Of a stretch of DNA of 64,000 bases, positions 52,364 through 61,809 are shown piece by piece. The position numbers were made by a program, and so were the translations under genes. The stretch spans positions 1 through 64,000 of the forward strand of contig CAWGGG010000002.1 in the NCBI GenBank assembly GCA_963822145.1, written 5' to 3'. The notes under the pieces were generated by a model that searched no databases, was not told the DNA's origin, and was given only the letters and a program-made list of their open reading frames with translations. Source of the DNA: UBA5072 sp963822145 (GTDB lineage Bacteria > Bacteroidota > Bacteroidia > Bacteroidales > UBA10428). Numbering within the stretch: position 1 is the stretch's first letter; each line of letters starts with the position of its first letter.

Positions 52364-54517
52364 TTAATCAGTGACCAGTGCAAGATCGATTTGTTTACGG
52401 ACCAGGTTAACCCGCACAACCTCAACCTGCACCGGGTCACCCATCTGATATTTTTTACCGGTGCGCCGCCCCCGGATACAATAATGATCCTCGTCATACT
52501 CATAAAAATCCCCGGCCAATCCACGAATGGGAATCATACCTTCGCATTTGTTCTCCAGGATCTCAACAAAGATACCCCATTCGATAACCCCCGAAACTAC
52601 GCCTTCAAATTGCTGCCCTACCTTGTCTTTCATAAACTCGGCCTGCTTGTATTTGATCGATGCACGTTCGGCTTCCATTGCCAGTATTTCCATTTTGGAG
52701 GAATGCCGGCACATTTTTTCATATTTCTTCTGGTTCCTCGAAGGAGCGCCGGAAAGATAATCCGCCAGTAAACGGTGTGCCAGTATATCGGGGTAACGAC
52801 GAATGGGCGAAGTAAAATGGGTGTAATAATCAAATGCCAACCCATAGTGGCCGATATTATCTGTAGTATAAGTGGCTTTTGCCATGGCCCGAAGGGCAAG
52901 GTTTTCAACAATATCCTGCTCACGGGTTCCACGAACATCCTCTAAAAGTTTGTTGAGAGAAAGTGCGGTCTGCCTGCCTGATTTGAGGGATAGCCTGTAC
53001 CCGAACCGTTTTATGAATTGTGAGAATTTCTGCAGTTTCTCTTCGTCCGGACGGTCGTGTACTCGGTAAACAAAGGTTCTTTTCTCCTGCTTATTTTTCG
53101 TTTTGCCAATGAACTCAGCTACCTTTTTATTGGCCAGCAACATAAACTCCTCGATCAATTCATTGGAGAGATTATGTTCCCTTGCATAGATTCTCAATGG
53201 ACGGCCCTTTTCATCTACCTCGATTTTTACCTCTTCTCTTTCAAAGGCGATTGAACCTGCCTTAAATCTTCTTTCACGCAGTATCCGGGCAAGCTGATTC
53301 AACTTGAGTACCTCCCGGGATAAGTCTCCATCGCCTGTATCAATTATCTGCTGTGCTTCACGGTAGGTGAACCGCCTGTCCGATTTAATCACGGTGCGGC
53401 CAAACCATTCTTCCAGCACATCAGCTTCCTCGTTCATGACAAAAACGGCTGAGAAACAAAGCTTTTCCTCTCCCGGACGGAGTGAACAGATATAGTTGGA
53501 CAAACGTTCCGGCAACATCGGAACAACCCTATCGACCAGGTAAACTGAAGTCGCCCTGTTTAAGCCTTCTTCATCAATCAGACTTCCCGCACTGACATAA
53601 TGGGCAACATCGGCAATATGCACCCCGACCTCCCATTTGCCATCCGCGAGCTGCTTCAGGGACAAAGCATCATCAAAATCCTTGGCATCATCCGGATCGA
53701 TCGTCAGTGTATGAATTGATCTAAAATCACGCCTCGATAAAATTTCTGACTCACTGATATGATCACCGATCCGGGCGGCTGCTTCCTCTAATTCCTCGGT
53801 GAATTTATAAGGCAAACCGTACTCGGCCAAAATGGCATGCATCTCTGTTTCATTCTCCCCCTGATTGCCCAATACTTCAATAATTTCTCCAAAAGGATTT
53901 TTAGCCTTTGGGGGCCATTCTGTAAGCTTAGCAATGGCTTTCTGTCCGTTTACGGCACCATTCAGCTTATCCAGCGGAATGAAAAGATCGAACGGCATTT
54001 GCTTGCTATCAGGAGTTAAAAAAGCATACCTCCCGGCGATTTCAATAGTGCCGACAAAGGTTTCCCTGGCCCGTTCAAGAATCTCCACCACCTCGCCTTC
54101 CAGTGTCCTAGACTTCTTGTGTGCATAGATGAGTACCTTGACGGTATCTCCATCCAGAGCGTGATTCAGGTTGTTCTGAGAAACAAAAATATCTTCCTTG
54201 ATGGTTTCTGTAACTATATAACCGTAACCACCGCGAGCTATATCCACGGTTCCGATAACATATCCGCCTTTTGATTTCAGGCGGAACCTGCCTGTTGAAA
54301 TTTCCTCCAGGGCTTCCCTATCCTTGAGTTCATATAATATTTCGGTAATCAGGTTCTTCTCGGCCTTATCAGTAATCAGCAGGCTGGCTGACAACTGCTT
54401 GTAGTTGAATATCCTTTTAGGCTGCGAGGAGAAGATCGCCAGGATATTGTTTGACAACTCTTTCTTATTGAATCCTTTGCTTTGATGCTGCTGCTTTTTT
54501 CTACCCATGTCATTCAA
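52364..54517 (-). CDS. rnr: Ribonuclease R
   Basis: A 717-residue 3'-5' exoribonuclease of the RNase II/R family. In order: an N-terminal helical/winged region, cold-shock-type OB domains (about 75-240), the RNB catalytic domain with the metal-binding Asp cluster TIDPDDAKDFDDALS, and a C-terminal S1 domain (about 630-715). RNase R degrades structured RNA and aids rRNA quality control. It is encoded between the cation efflux gene and the SpmAB gene on the minus strand. ATGs at 54517 and 54508 are both possible starts. Confidence 0.95.
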   Translation of the reverse strand: MNDMGRKKQQHQSKGFNKKELSNNILAIFSSQPKRIFNYKQLSASLLITDKAEKNLITEILYELKDREALEEISTGRFRLKSKGGYVIGTVDIARGGYGYIVTETIKEDIFVSQNNLNHALDGDTVKVLIYAHKKSRTLEGEVVEILERARETFVGTIEIAGRYAFLTPDSKQMPFDLFIPLDKLNGAVNGQKAIAKLTEWPPKAKNPFGEIIEVLGNQGENETEMHAILAEYGLPYKFTEELEEAAARIGDHISESEILSRRDFRSIHTLTIDPDDAKDFDDALSLKQLADGKWEVGVHIADVAHYVSAGSLIDEEGLNRATSVYLVDRVVPMLPERLSNYICSLRPGEEKLCFSAVFVMNEEADVLEEWFGRTVIKSDRRFTYREAQQIIDTGDGDLSREVLKLNQLARILRERRFKAGSIAFEREEVKIEVDEKGRPLRIYAREHNLSNELIEEFMLLANKKVAEFIGKTKNKQEKRTFVYRVHDRPDEEKLQKFSQFIKRFGYRLSLKSGRQTALSLNKLLEDVRGTREQDIVENLALRAMAKATYTTDNIGHYGLAFDYYTHFTSPIRRYPDILAHRLLADYLSGAPSRNQKKYEKMCRHSSKMEILAMEAERASIKYKQAEFMKDKVGQQFEGVVSGVIEWGIFVEILENKCEGMIPIRGLAGDFYEYDEDHYCIRGRRTGKKYQMGDPVQVEVVRVNLVRKQIDLALVTD

Positions 54518-54569
54518 ATATTCGGAAAAGGTACGAAAGATTTAAACGTTGGAGTTAATGGTTGAATAA

Positions 54570-55487
54570 CTACAGGCTGTTTTTAGCGATCCCAACTGCT
54601 TTTTCTTCTTTTTTGTCACCCAGTGGCTCAATGTGAATGGCAACGTCAAAAACATTATCAATCTTTGATTTAATGGAATCCTCAACCCGATGGGCAATTT
54701 CATGTGCCTCATTCAGGGTTAGCGCCCCGTCAACCTCAAGATCAATGGCAATCATTACCTTATGTCCAATATTCCTGGCTCTCACGCGATGCGGATGATG
54801 GGCTCCTTCAACAACATCTATGGCATCGAAGATCTTTTCATAAATGGCGCAATCCTTGGTGCCGTCCATAAGTTCAAGACTGGCTTCCCTGAATATGTTC
54901 AGGGCAACCCGGAGCACCCATAAACTAACCAGCAGCGCTGTAATGGTATCTAAAATAGGCAACTTCAAGACATAAATAAACACCAGCCCGAGCAATACGG
55001 AGGAGGAAATCAGCACATCGTTCTGCATGTTCCTGCCGTTTGCGATCAGCATGGAACTGCTGGTCTGCCTTCCTTTCCTGAACTGGTGCAGGGACAACAG
55101 CAGTTTCCCCACTATTGAGACGGCCGTAACTACAATGGCAAGCTTTCCGGGTATTTCATGACTGCTTCCCATAATAAGTCTCCTCACTGTAACTATAAGC
55201 AGTTGTGCGCCGGCAAAGAAGATAATGAAGGAAAGCAGCTTGGTTGCAATGGTGTCAGCCTTCCCGTATCCATAGGGATATTTCTTACTGGGAGGCCTGG
55301 TGAGTAAGCGGGCTGTGATCAAAGTGATCACCGATGTGATGATATCGCTGGATGAATCAACGCCGTCGGCAATTACGGCCAGGCTTCCCGATAAAAATCC
55401 GGCCACTATTTTAATGGCCGACAGGAATGCATTCCCGAATATGCCTACCCAGGATGCTTTTGCAATTTCTTTTTCCCGGTCAGCCAT
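54570..55487 (-). CDS. Cation diffusion facilitator family transporter
   Basis: A 305-residue CDF transporter with about six membrane segments and a C-terminal cytoplasmic domain (about 210-295; HHPHRVRARNIGHKVMIAIDLEVDG). The TM2 metal site has Asp-x3-Asp (DGVDSSSDI). The TM5 counterpart is Asn-x3-Asp (NMQND), not the His-x3-Asp of zinc-specific members, so Zn, Fe and Mn all remain possible. It exports divalent cations by proton exchange. It lies 7 bp after the Crp-type regulator gene, suggesting co-regulation. Confidence 0.9.
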   Translation of the reverse strand: MADREKEIAKASWVGIFGNAFLSAIKIVAGFLSGSLAVIADGVDSSSDIITSVITLITARLLTRPPSKKYPYGYGKADTIATKLLSFIIFFAGAQLLIVTVRRLIMGSSHEIPGKLAIVVTAVSIVGKLLLSLHQFRKGRQTSSSMLIANGRNMQNDVLISSSVLLGLVFIYVLKLPILDTITALLVSLWVLRVALNIFREASLELMDGTKDCAIYEKIFDAIDVVEGAHHPHRVRARNIGHKVMIAIDLEVDGALTLNEAHEIAHRVEDSIKSKIDNVFDVAIHIEPLGDKKEEKAVGIAKNSL

Positions 55488-55494
55488 AAATTGG

Positions 55495-56199
55495 TCAGTC
55501 GTTCAGATTCCCAATCTTAACAAGCGTTTTTTCATCAAGGATCTTGATTTTTCGGCCATGCAATTCAATAAGCCCATCCTGTTTGAATTCCGATAAGAGC
55601 CGGATGACCGATTCGGTGGCTGTGCCAACCATATTGGCCAGTTCCTCGCGCGTCAGCGTTATTTGCAGGTATTTTTCATTATCGATATCAAAGTCTTTGC
55701 GCAAATGGATCAGCACTTCCGCCAATCGTTCACGAACAGTTTTCTGGGCGATGTCGGTGATATAATCATTAGCCTCTCCCAGTTCCTTGCAGGCAATCTG
55801 TAATAACTCCAGTGCAAAATTGCCGTTATGCTTTACGAATTCCAGAACGGTTTCAGCATGTACAAAGCAAATATAGGCGTCTTCCAGCACTTTCGCTGAG
55901 GTACAGGCCCTTTCGCGGGTAATGGTCGACCTGAAACCCATGATATCCCCTTTCTTTGCAAAACGGATGATTTGCTCCTTGCCGTCAAACCCGGTCTTAT
56001 AAATCTTGATGATCCCTTTCTGAACACAGTAAAACCCGTTTATACGACTGCCTTCTGAATAGATTATCGTGCCTCGTTTATAGGTGTCCGGTTCCTGGTC
56101 AATAGGAATCATAGCAAGTTCGTCCGGGGTGAGATGTCTGAATATGGAGGAGTTGTCAATGAAACATTCCTTTCTTATCTGATTCGTCTGGTTTTTCAT
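55495..56199 (-). CDS. Crp/Fnr-type transcription regulator
   Basis: A 234-residue regulator with an N-terminal cyclic-nucleotide-binding-like domain (about 15-135; GTIIYSEGSRINGFYCVQKG) and a C-terminal winged helix (about 150-225) whose recognition region is TREELANMVGTATESVIRLLSEF. The Cys cluster of oxygen-sensing FNR is absent from the N-terminus, so a direct Fe-S oxygen sensor is unlikely. The ligand is unknown. It leads the minus-strand run with the CDF gene and is divergent from osmC, with 67 bp between them. Confidence 0.9.
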   Translation of the reverse strand: MKNQTNQIRKECFIDNSSIFRHLTPDELAMIPIDQEPDTYKRGTIIYSEGSRINGFYCVQKGIIKIYKTGFDGKEQIIRFAKKGDIMGFRSTITRERACTSAKVLEDAYICFVHAETVLEFVKHNGNFALELLQIACKELGEANDYITDIAQKTVRERLAEVLIHLRKDFDIDNEKYLQITLTREELANMVGTATESVIRLLSEFKQDGLIELHGRKIKILDEKTLVKIGNLND

Positions 56200-56228
56200 G
56201 CTCTAATAAATGACAGTGCGAAATTGAC

Positions 56229-56236
56229 TAAATTTG
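56229..56236 (+). promoter_or_regulatory. Candidate -7 element for osmC
   Basis: TAAATTTG matches TAnnTTTG, 30 bp upstream of the osmC-family ATG, in the divergent gap with the Crp-type regulator gene. Confidence 0.45.
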
Positions 56237-56266
56237 TAATAAAGTTACCAAAAAAAAGAAAAAAAC

Positions 56267-56686
56267 ATGAAACATGCAATTAATGTTAAATGGACAGGAG
56301 ATATGGCCTTTGAAGCAATAGTGGATGAACACAGGATTGTGATGGATTCAAAACCCGATGTAGGTGGGAAGAACAGCGGCCCACGTCCCAAATCCCTGTT
56401 GATGATTTCTTTGGCCGGCTGTACCGGCATGGATGTTATTTCAATCCTGAAAAAAATGAAAGTGGAAGTAACCGGTTTTAACATGAAGGTTATCGGTGAT
56501 CTTACAGAAGAGCATCCCAAGCATTATACAGCCATGAAACTTGAATATGAATTCACTGGGAAGGACCTGCCGCTCGATAAAATAAAACACGCCATTGCGT
56601 TGTCGCAGGAGAAATATTGTGGCGTTAGTGCTACACTTAAGATACCTGTTGATATCGGTTATGAGATCAAGATTAAGGAAATCTGA
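56267..56686 (+). CDS. OsmC/Ohr family peroxiredoxin-like protein
   Basis: A 139-residue OsmC-superfamily protein. The two redox-active cysteines of the family are present in SLAGCTGMDV and EKYCGVSATL. The N-terminal beta-strands contain the typical GGKNSGPRPKSLLM. Family members reduce organic hydroperoxides; this short form is closest to the YhfA/OsmC-like group, whose substrate is less clear. The divergent Crp-type regulator may control it. The comF gene follows after 29 bp. Confidence 0.88.
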   Translation: MKHAINVKWTGDMAFEAIVDEHRIVMDSKPDVGGKNSGPRPKSLLMISLAGCTGMDVISILKKMKVEVTGFNMKVIGDLTEEHPKHYTAMKLEYEFTGKDLPLDKIKHAIALSQEKYCGVSATLKIPVDIGYEIKIKEI

Positions 56687-56715
56687 AAATCCGCTTGTAC
56701 TGTTATCTGAAAGAT

Positions 56716-57411
56716 ATGCTTAAACATTATTTGCAGGGTCTGATCGGTTTGTTTTACCCCCGTTTATGCGCAGTCTGCGGCAATGCCCTGTACCTGAATG
56801 AGGAAGTGCTTTGTCTTAAATGCTATGCTGGTTTGCCCAGGACCGGCTTTCACACAGATGTCGAAAACGAGGTTGCCCGTTTATTCTGGGGACGTATCCC
56901 CGTAATGCAGGCAACTGCCTTTATTGTTTTCAACAAGGACAGTCATTACAGCAGCATCCTCCACGAATTGAAATACAAAGGACAGCGACATATTGGTATG
57001 GAGATGGGCCGGCTTTTTGGCCTAGAACTCAGGGGAAGTCCCTTCGCCGAAACTGATCTTATTCACCCTGTACCCCTTCACCCTGGCAAGCTTCAGAAAA
57101 GGGGGTATAATCAGAGTGAATTGATCGCCAAAGGCTTGTCATCCGTGCTGCAGGTTCCTGTAATGACCGGACTGGTCATCAGAACTCTGGAAACCGGAAC
57201 ACAAACCAGAAAATCACGATATGAAAGATGGGAGAATGTCAGGGGCACCTTTCAGGTGGCCCGCCCTGAGCTTCTGCTCAACAAGCATGTTCTTCTGGTG
57301 GATGATGTAATAACCACAGGAGCAACTATTGAAGCTTGTGCCGAGTCTCTCCTCTCAATAAGCGGTGTTTCTGTAAGTATTGCCTCACTTGCTTTCACAC
57401 GTCTACAATAA
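56716..57411 (+). CDS. ComF family phosphoribosyltransferase-like protein
   Basis: A 231-residue ComF homologue. It has an N-terminal four-Cys zinc-binding motif (CAVCGNALYLN and VLCLKCYAGLP) and a C-terminal PRTase domain with the PRPP-binding loop VLLVDDVITTGATIEAC. ComF-type proteins support DNA uptake during natural competence in some bacteria, but the reaction is unknown. The ATG at 56716 is preferred over an upstream TTG at 56695. A terminator follows directly after the stop. Confidence 0.9.
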   Translation: MLKHYLQGLIGLFYPRLCAVCGNALYLNEEVLCLKCYAGLPRTGFHTDVENEVARLFWGRIPVMQATAFIVFNKDSHYSSILHELKYKGQRHIGMEMGRLFGLELRGSPFAETDLIHPVPLHPGKLQKRGYNQSELIAKGLSSVLQVPVMTGLVIRTLETGTQTRKSRYERWENVRGTFQVARPELLLNKHVLLVDDVITTGATIEACAESLLSISGVSVSIASLAFTRLQ

Positions 57412-57413
57412 TC

Positions 57414-57441
57414 TGCAGGCAGCCCCTGCAAAGTTTTTTTT
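57414..57441 (+). terminator. Rho-independent terminator after comF
   Basis: TGCAGG (57414-57419) and CCTGCA (57425-57430) form a 6-bp stem with a 5-nt loop, followed after three bases by eight T (57434-57441). It begins 3 bp after the comF stop and separates the osmC-comF unit from porW. Confidence 0.8.
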
Positions 57442-57566
57442 ATCTTTACGCTACAATAAATAAATTTACCTCCGGAAAATAATTCATCTGATTAACAGTT
57501 AACTATCTGATAGTAATAACCGGCTGACAAGCGTTTATAACGCATTGATCCTGAAAATACGGCATC

Positions 57567-60227
57567 TTGAAAAGACACGCACCTTATATAATCCTTTTTC
57601 TGGCCCTGATTATATTGCTCTTCAATGGATGCAGTGTTCAGAAAAACACCGGAATGTCCCGGGCCTTCCATAATCTTACTGCCAAGTACAATGTCCTGTT
57701 TAACGGTGAAGAAAGTTTCAGAGACGGCGTTGAGCGGATTGAAGATGGATTTGTTGATGACTATTCGAAAATTCTTCCCGTCTTTCCCTTTATGGAAAAG
57801 GATGCTGCTTCCCTTGCCTCGGCAGACATGGATCGCACCATAAAGAAGTGCTCCAAGTGCATCACCTTACATTCCATTACAGCCAAGCCCAAGGTGAAGG
57901 ATAATAAAAACCTTACCCCAAAACAGCGGGAATTCTTCAGCAAAAAAGAATACAATATCTATATTGATGACGCATACTTGTTGATGGGCAAAGCTCATTT
58001 TTACAAACAGGAATATGATCAGGCCCTTGAAATCTTCCGGTTGCTTATAAACGATTTTAAGAATGAGCCTGTGGTTTACGAGACGCAGGTATGGCTTGCT
58101 CGCTTACTGACGCAAACCGGTCAGAAAAAAGATGCTTATGAAATTCTGAATATGCTGTCAAATAATGTTGAATTCCCCAAGAAACTGTTGCCTGATCTTT
58201 ATACTTCCTTGGCCGATTATACCCTCAAGGAAAAGGATTATATACAGGCCGGTCAATACCTTGAAAAAGCTCTTGGGATTGAACATCAAAAGAAAACCAG
58301 GATCCGGCATCTGTTTATTCTGGCTCAGGTGTATGAAAAAACCGGAGACCTTCAACGCGCTTCCGACTATTATGCTCAGGTAATACAGATGAATCCGGTT
58401 TACGACATGGCTTTCAACGCCCATATTAACAGGGCTCTCGCCTATCAAAAGGGTTTCGGAAAGGCAGAGGATATTGAAAGTGAGCTCAATAAAATGCTGC
58501 GCGATGATAAAAACACCGAATATCAGGACCAGATATATTTTGCCCTGGGTAACCTGACCAGTAAAGAGGGAAACTATGAAAAGGCTCTTGAGTATTACCA
58601 CAAATCGCTACAGGTCAATACCGGTAATGATCAGCAAAGAACCAGATCGTATCTTACACTGGCCAATTTCTATTATGCCATCCCCGATTACCCTCTTGCC
58701 CAGGCTTATTATGACAGCACCTTGACACTGATCGACCCTGACTTTGCCGACTATGAAGAACTGTTTACCAAATCTAAAAGCCTCACCCGGCTGGTAACTG
58801 AGATAAATACCCTCCAGCTTTCAGACAGTCTGCTCCTCCTGGGCAAACTTCCCAAACAGGAATTAAATACACGTATTGACGGTATTATTGAAGAGGAAAG
58901 AAAAAAAGAAGAATTGGCCAGGCAGAAACAGCAAGAAGAAATGCTTGATCAGCAATACGGAACAGAAATTTCCATGCAGAATCAGGCCAGACAGCAAAAC
59001 AGGCCTGAGGTGGCCAGCTGGTACTTTTATAATGATGCTGCAAGAAGCCTTGGTTATCGTGAATTCAAGTTAAAATGGGGAAATCGGAAACTGGAAGACC
59101 ATTGGCAGCGATCCTCAAAAGCAGTCACGAATTTTGTCGCCGGCACCCTGGAGGAACCCGATGCTGAAGTCGCGGAATCAGCTGCTTCACAGACAGCTTT
59201 CAGCAAATTGTCTCGCGAGTATTATCTGGTCAATATCCCCACCACCGATTCAGCTTTCGCTGCCCTGAATACCAGTGCTGAAGTTGCATTGAACAATATG
59301 GGGCTGATCTACAAAAATGATCTGAAAGATTATGAAAGGGCCAACGAATCGTTTAAAACCTTAATCAAACGTTACCCTGCTTCTCCATACCTGCTTTCAT
59401 CATATTATAACCTCTACAGTATTGCAAGGGATCAGAACAATCAGGCCATGGTTGACTACTATAAGAATACGATAATAAGCCAATTCCCGGAAAGCATGTA
59501 TGCAAAAGTTCTGTCAAACCCCGATTATTTTAGGCAACTCGAGGCGCAAGAGCGAGCGGTACAGCTGTATTATGAGCAGACCTATGACCTATTCAAAGCA
59601 GGAGATTATGCTGAAGTTGTTATCCGTTCCGAATATGCCTTGAAAACTTATCCCGATCATGCACTGATTCCGCGGTTTGCATACCTTGGAGCGCTGGCAA
59701 AGGGTAAAGGTTCCGATCAGCAGGAACTCAGGGTGAACCTCATTGCACTGGTTCAAAAGTACCCTGGAACCGATGTTGCCAGTGATGCACAAATCCTCAT
59801 TGATTATATGAACAGGGAACATCCGGAAATGAAAGAAGCCGAGGAAGTTATACTGAGCCAGAAACTGTATCAGGTTTCCGGGAATGAACCGCATTTTTTT
59901 GCTTATGTGCTGGATAAAAAAATCGATGCCAACCAACTGGTTTTTAATATTATAAACTTTAATCTCGACAATTTTGATCAGCTCAATCTCAGGGTTGATA
60001 TTGCTGAATTGAATACCACTCAAAAGCTGATTATAGTAAAGCCCTTCCCTGATAAAATAACTGTCATGCAGTACTTCAGCAGCATTACCTCCTCAAAGGC
60101 AATATTCAAGGATATGCCTGCTGTAAGCCTAATCCCGGTTTCCATTTCCGAGAGTAACTACAGTACCCTGAAGGAAGACAAATCCATTGATCGTTACCTG
60201 AAGTTCTACAATGAAACCTATCCATGA
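57567..60227 (+). CDS. porW: T9SS/gliding TPR lipoprotein PorW/SprE
   Basis: An 886-residue TPR-rich lipoprotein, matching PorW of P. gingivalis and SprE of Flavobacterium, which are needed for type IX secretion and gliding and connect the PorLM motor side with the outer membrane. A signal peptide with lipobox FNGC (Cys22) is followed by SRAFHNLTAKYNVLFNGEE, a family hallmark. TPR-like helical pairs span much of the protein (clear at about 130-400), and there is a charged coiled-coil segment near 435-470. The start is TTG 57567: the first in-frame ATG lies after the lipobox Cys and would delete the signal. The stop overlaps the porX ATG (ATGA). Confidence 0.9.
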   Translation: MKRHAPYIILFLALIILLFNGCSVQKNTGMSRAFHNLTAKYNVLFNGEESFRDGVERIEDGFVDDYSKILPVFPFMEKDAASLASADMDRTIKKCSKCITLHSITAKPKVKDNKNLTPKQREFFSKKEYNIYIDDAYLLMGKAHFYKQEYDQALEIFRLLINDFKNEPVVYETQVWLARLLTQTGQKKDAYEILNMLSNNVEFPKKLLPDLYTSLADYTLKEKDYIQAGQYLEKALGIEHQKKTRIRHLFILAQVYEKTGDLQRASDYYAQVIQMNPVYDMAFNAHINRALAYQKGFGKAEDIESELNKMLRDDKNTEYQDQIYFALGNLTSKEGNYEKALEYYHKSLQVNTGNDQQRTRSYLTLANFYYAIPDYPLAQAYYDSTLTLIDPDFADYEELFTKSKSLTRLVTEINTLQLSDSLLLLGKLPKQELNTRIDGIIEEERKKEELARQKQQEEMLDQQYGTEISMQNQARQQNRPEVASWYFYNDAARSLGYREFKLKWGNRKLEDHWQRSSKAVTNFVAGTLEEPDAEVAESAASQTAFSKLSREYYLVNIPTTDSAFAALNTSAEVALNNMGLIYKNDLKDYERANESFKTLIKRYPASPYLLSSYYNLYSIARDQNNQAMVDYYKNTIISQFPESMYAKVLSNPDYFRQLEAQERAVQLYYEQTYDLFKAGDYAEVVIRSEYALKTYPDHALIPRFAYLGALAKGKGSDQQELRVNLIALVQKYPGTDVASDAQILIDYMNREHPEMKEAEEVILSQKLYQVSGNEPHFFAYVLDKKIDANQLVFNIINFNLDNFDQLNLRVDIAELNTTQKLIIVKPFPDKITVMQYFSSITSSKAIFKDMPAVSLIPVSISESNYSTLKEDKSIDRYLKFYNETYP

Positions 60228-61789
60228 GCACTGATACCAAAAAGATAAAGATTCTGTGGACAGATGATGAAATTGATCTGCTGATCCCCCATGTACTTTT
60301 TTTGCAGGAGAAGGGTTATCATATCGATACTGCTACCAATGGAAGCGATGCCATCGACATGATCCAGAACGCACATTATGATCTGGTATTGCTGGATGAA
60401 AATATGCCCGGTCTTAGTGGTATCGAAACCCTCAATAAGATCAGGATCATTAATTCCGCCATTCCGGTGGTGATGATTACCAAGAGCGATGAAGAACATA
60501 TTATGGAAACAGCCATAGGTTCAAAGATATCTGACTACCTCATCAAACCTGTCAATCCCAAACAGATACTGCTTTCCATTAAAAAGAACCTCGAAACCAA
60601 AAAACTCATCACCCGTGAAACAACATCTGCTTATCAGGCAGAATTCCGCAACCTGGGCGAACAAATAAACAGAGCCAGCAGTTACCAGCACTGGGAAGAG
60701 ATTTACAGAAAACTGGTTTACTGGGAACTTGAACTGGAACGCTCCAATGATGCAGGCATGTTTGAGGTTTTCCGAATGCAGAAATCAGAAGCCGGACTGG
60801 GATTCAGCAGGTTCATCCGCAATAATTATCTTTCCTGGTTCACCGATAAAACTGCAGATAAACCCTTGCTCTCTCCAGGTGTTTTCAGGGAGAAAATCAT
60901 TCCGTTGCTTGACAGGAATCAGAAAGTATTTGTTATCCTGATTGATAATCTGAGACTGGATCAGTGGCGAATTCTCTACTCCACCATCAGCGATTATTAT
61001 TTACCAACGGATGATTCCCTGTTTTGCAGCATCCTGCCAACTGTCACCCAGTATGCCCGAAATGCCATGTTTGCCGGGCTAATGCCCCGTGAAATTGCTG
61101 GAATGAATCCCCAGCTCTGGTTAAACGACGATGAAGAAGGCGCCAAGAACCTGAATGAAGAGGAGCTTCTTCAGAAGCAATTTGCGCGTCTTGGCAAAAA
61201 ATACAGGATTTATTATGAAAAAGTGCTCCACACCCGGTCCGGGAAGAAACTTGTTGAGAATTTTTCTAATCTCCTGCAATATGATCTTATAGTAATTGTA
61301 TACAATTTTATTGACCTTTTATCCCATGCCAATACTGAACTGGAGATGATCCGTGAACTGGCCGGCAGCGATTCTGCCTACAGATCACTCGTTCTTTCGT
61401 GGTTCCAGCATTCCCAACTGCTCGACATCATAAAACTGTTGTCGGAAAAAGGAATTACTATCGTATTTACCACAGATCATGGATCTATCCGGGTAAACAA
61501 CCCCTTAAAGGTGATTGGTGACCGGAAAACCTCAGCCAACTTACGTTATAAAATGGGAAAAAACCTGAATTACAATCCCCGTGAAGTTTTTGAGATCAGG
61601 GATCCTCATCAGGCTCACCTGCCCAAGACAGATATCAGTTCGGGCTACATTTTTGCCATGAATTCGGATTTTTTCGCATATCCGAACAATTATAATTATT
61701 ATGTGGGATACTACAGGAATTCTTTCCAGCACGGGGGAATCTCCATGGAAGAAATGATCGTTCCGTTAGTTACCATGATCCCGCGTTAA
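60224..61789 (+). CDS. porX: T9SS response regulator PorX (receiver plus PglZ domain)
   Basis: A 521-residue PorX. The N-terminal receiver domain (about 8-125) has the acidic pair WTDDE, the phosphate-accepting Asp58 in VLLDENMPG and the conserved Lys in YLIKPVNP. The C-terminal alkaline-phosphatase-superfamily PglZ domain (from about 190) has IDNLRLDQW, the catalytic Thr in PTVTQYARNAM (about residue 275), and FTTDHGS. In P. gingivalis PorX works with the histidine kinase PorY and SigP to control T9SS; its PglZ domain is a zinc-dependent phosphodiesterase. No PorY is in the window. It overlaps porW by 4 bp, so the two are almost certainly cotranscribed. Confidence 0.95.
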   Translation: MSTDTKKIKILWTDDEIDLLIPHVLFLQEKGYHIDTATNGSDAIDMIQNAHYDLVLLDENMPGLSGIETLNKIRIINSAIPVVMITKSDEEHIMETAIGSKISDYLIKPVNPKQILLSIKKNLETKKLITRETTSAYQAEFRNLGEQINRASSYQHWEEIYRKLVYWELELERSNDAGMFEVFRMQKSEAGLGFSRFIRNNYLSWFTDKTADKPLLSPGVFREKIIPLLDRNQKVFVILIDNLRLDQWRILYSTISDYYLPTDDSLFCSILPTVTQYARNAMFAGLMPREIAGMNPQLWLNDDEEGAKNLNEEELLQKQFARLGKKYRIYYEKVLHTRSGKKLVENFSNLLQYDLIVIVYNFIDLLSHANTELEMIRELAGSDSAYRSLVLSWFQHSQLLDIIKLLSEKGITIVFTTDHGSIRVNNPLKVIGDRKTSANLRYKMGKNLNYNPREVFEIRDPHQAHLPKTDISSGYIFAMNSDFFAYPNNYNYYVGYYRNSFQHGGISMEEMIVPLVTMIPR

Positions 61790-61809
61790 ATCTTTCTTTG
61801 TCCATCTTT

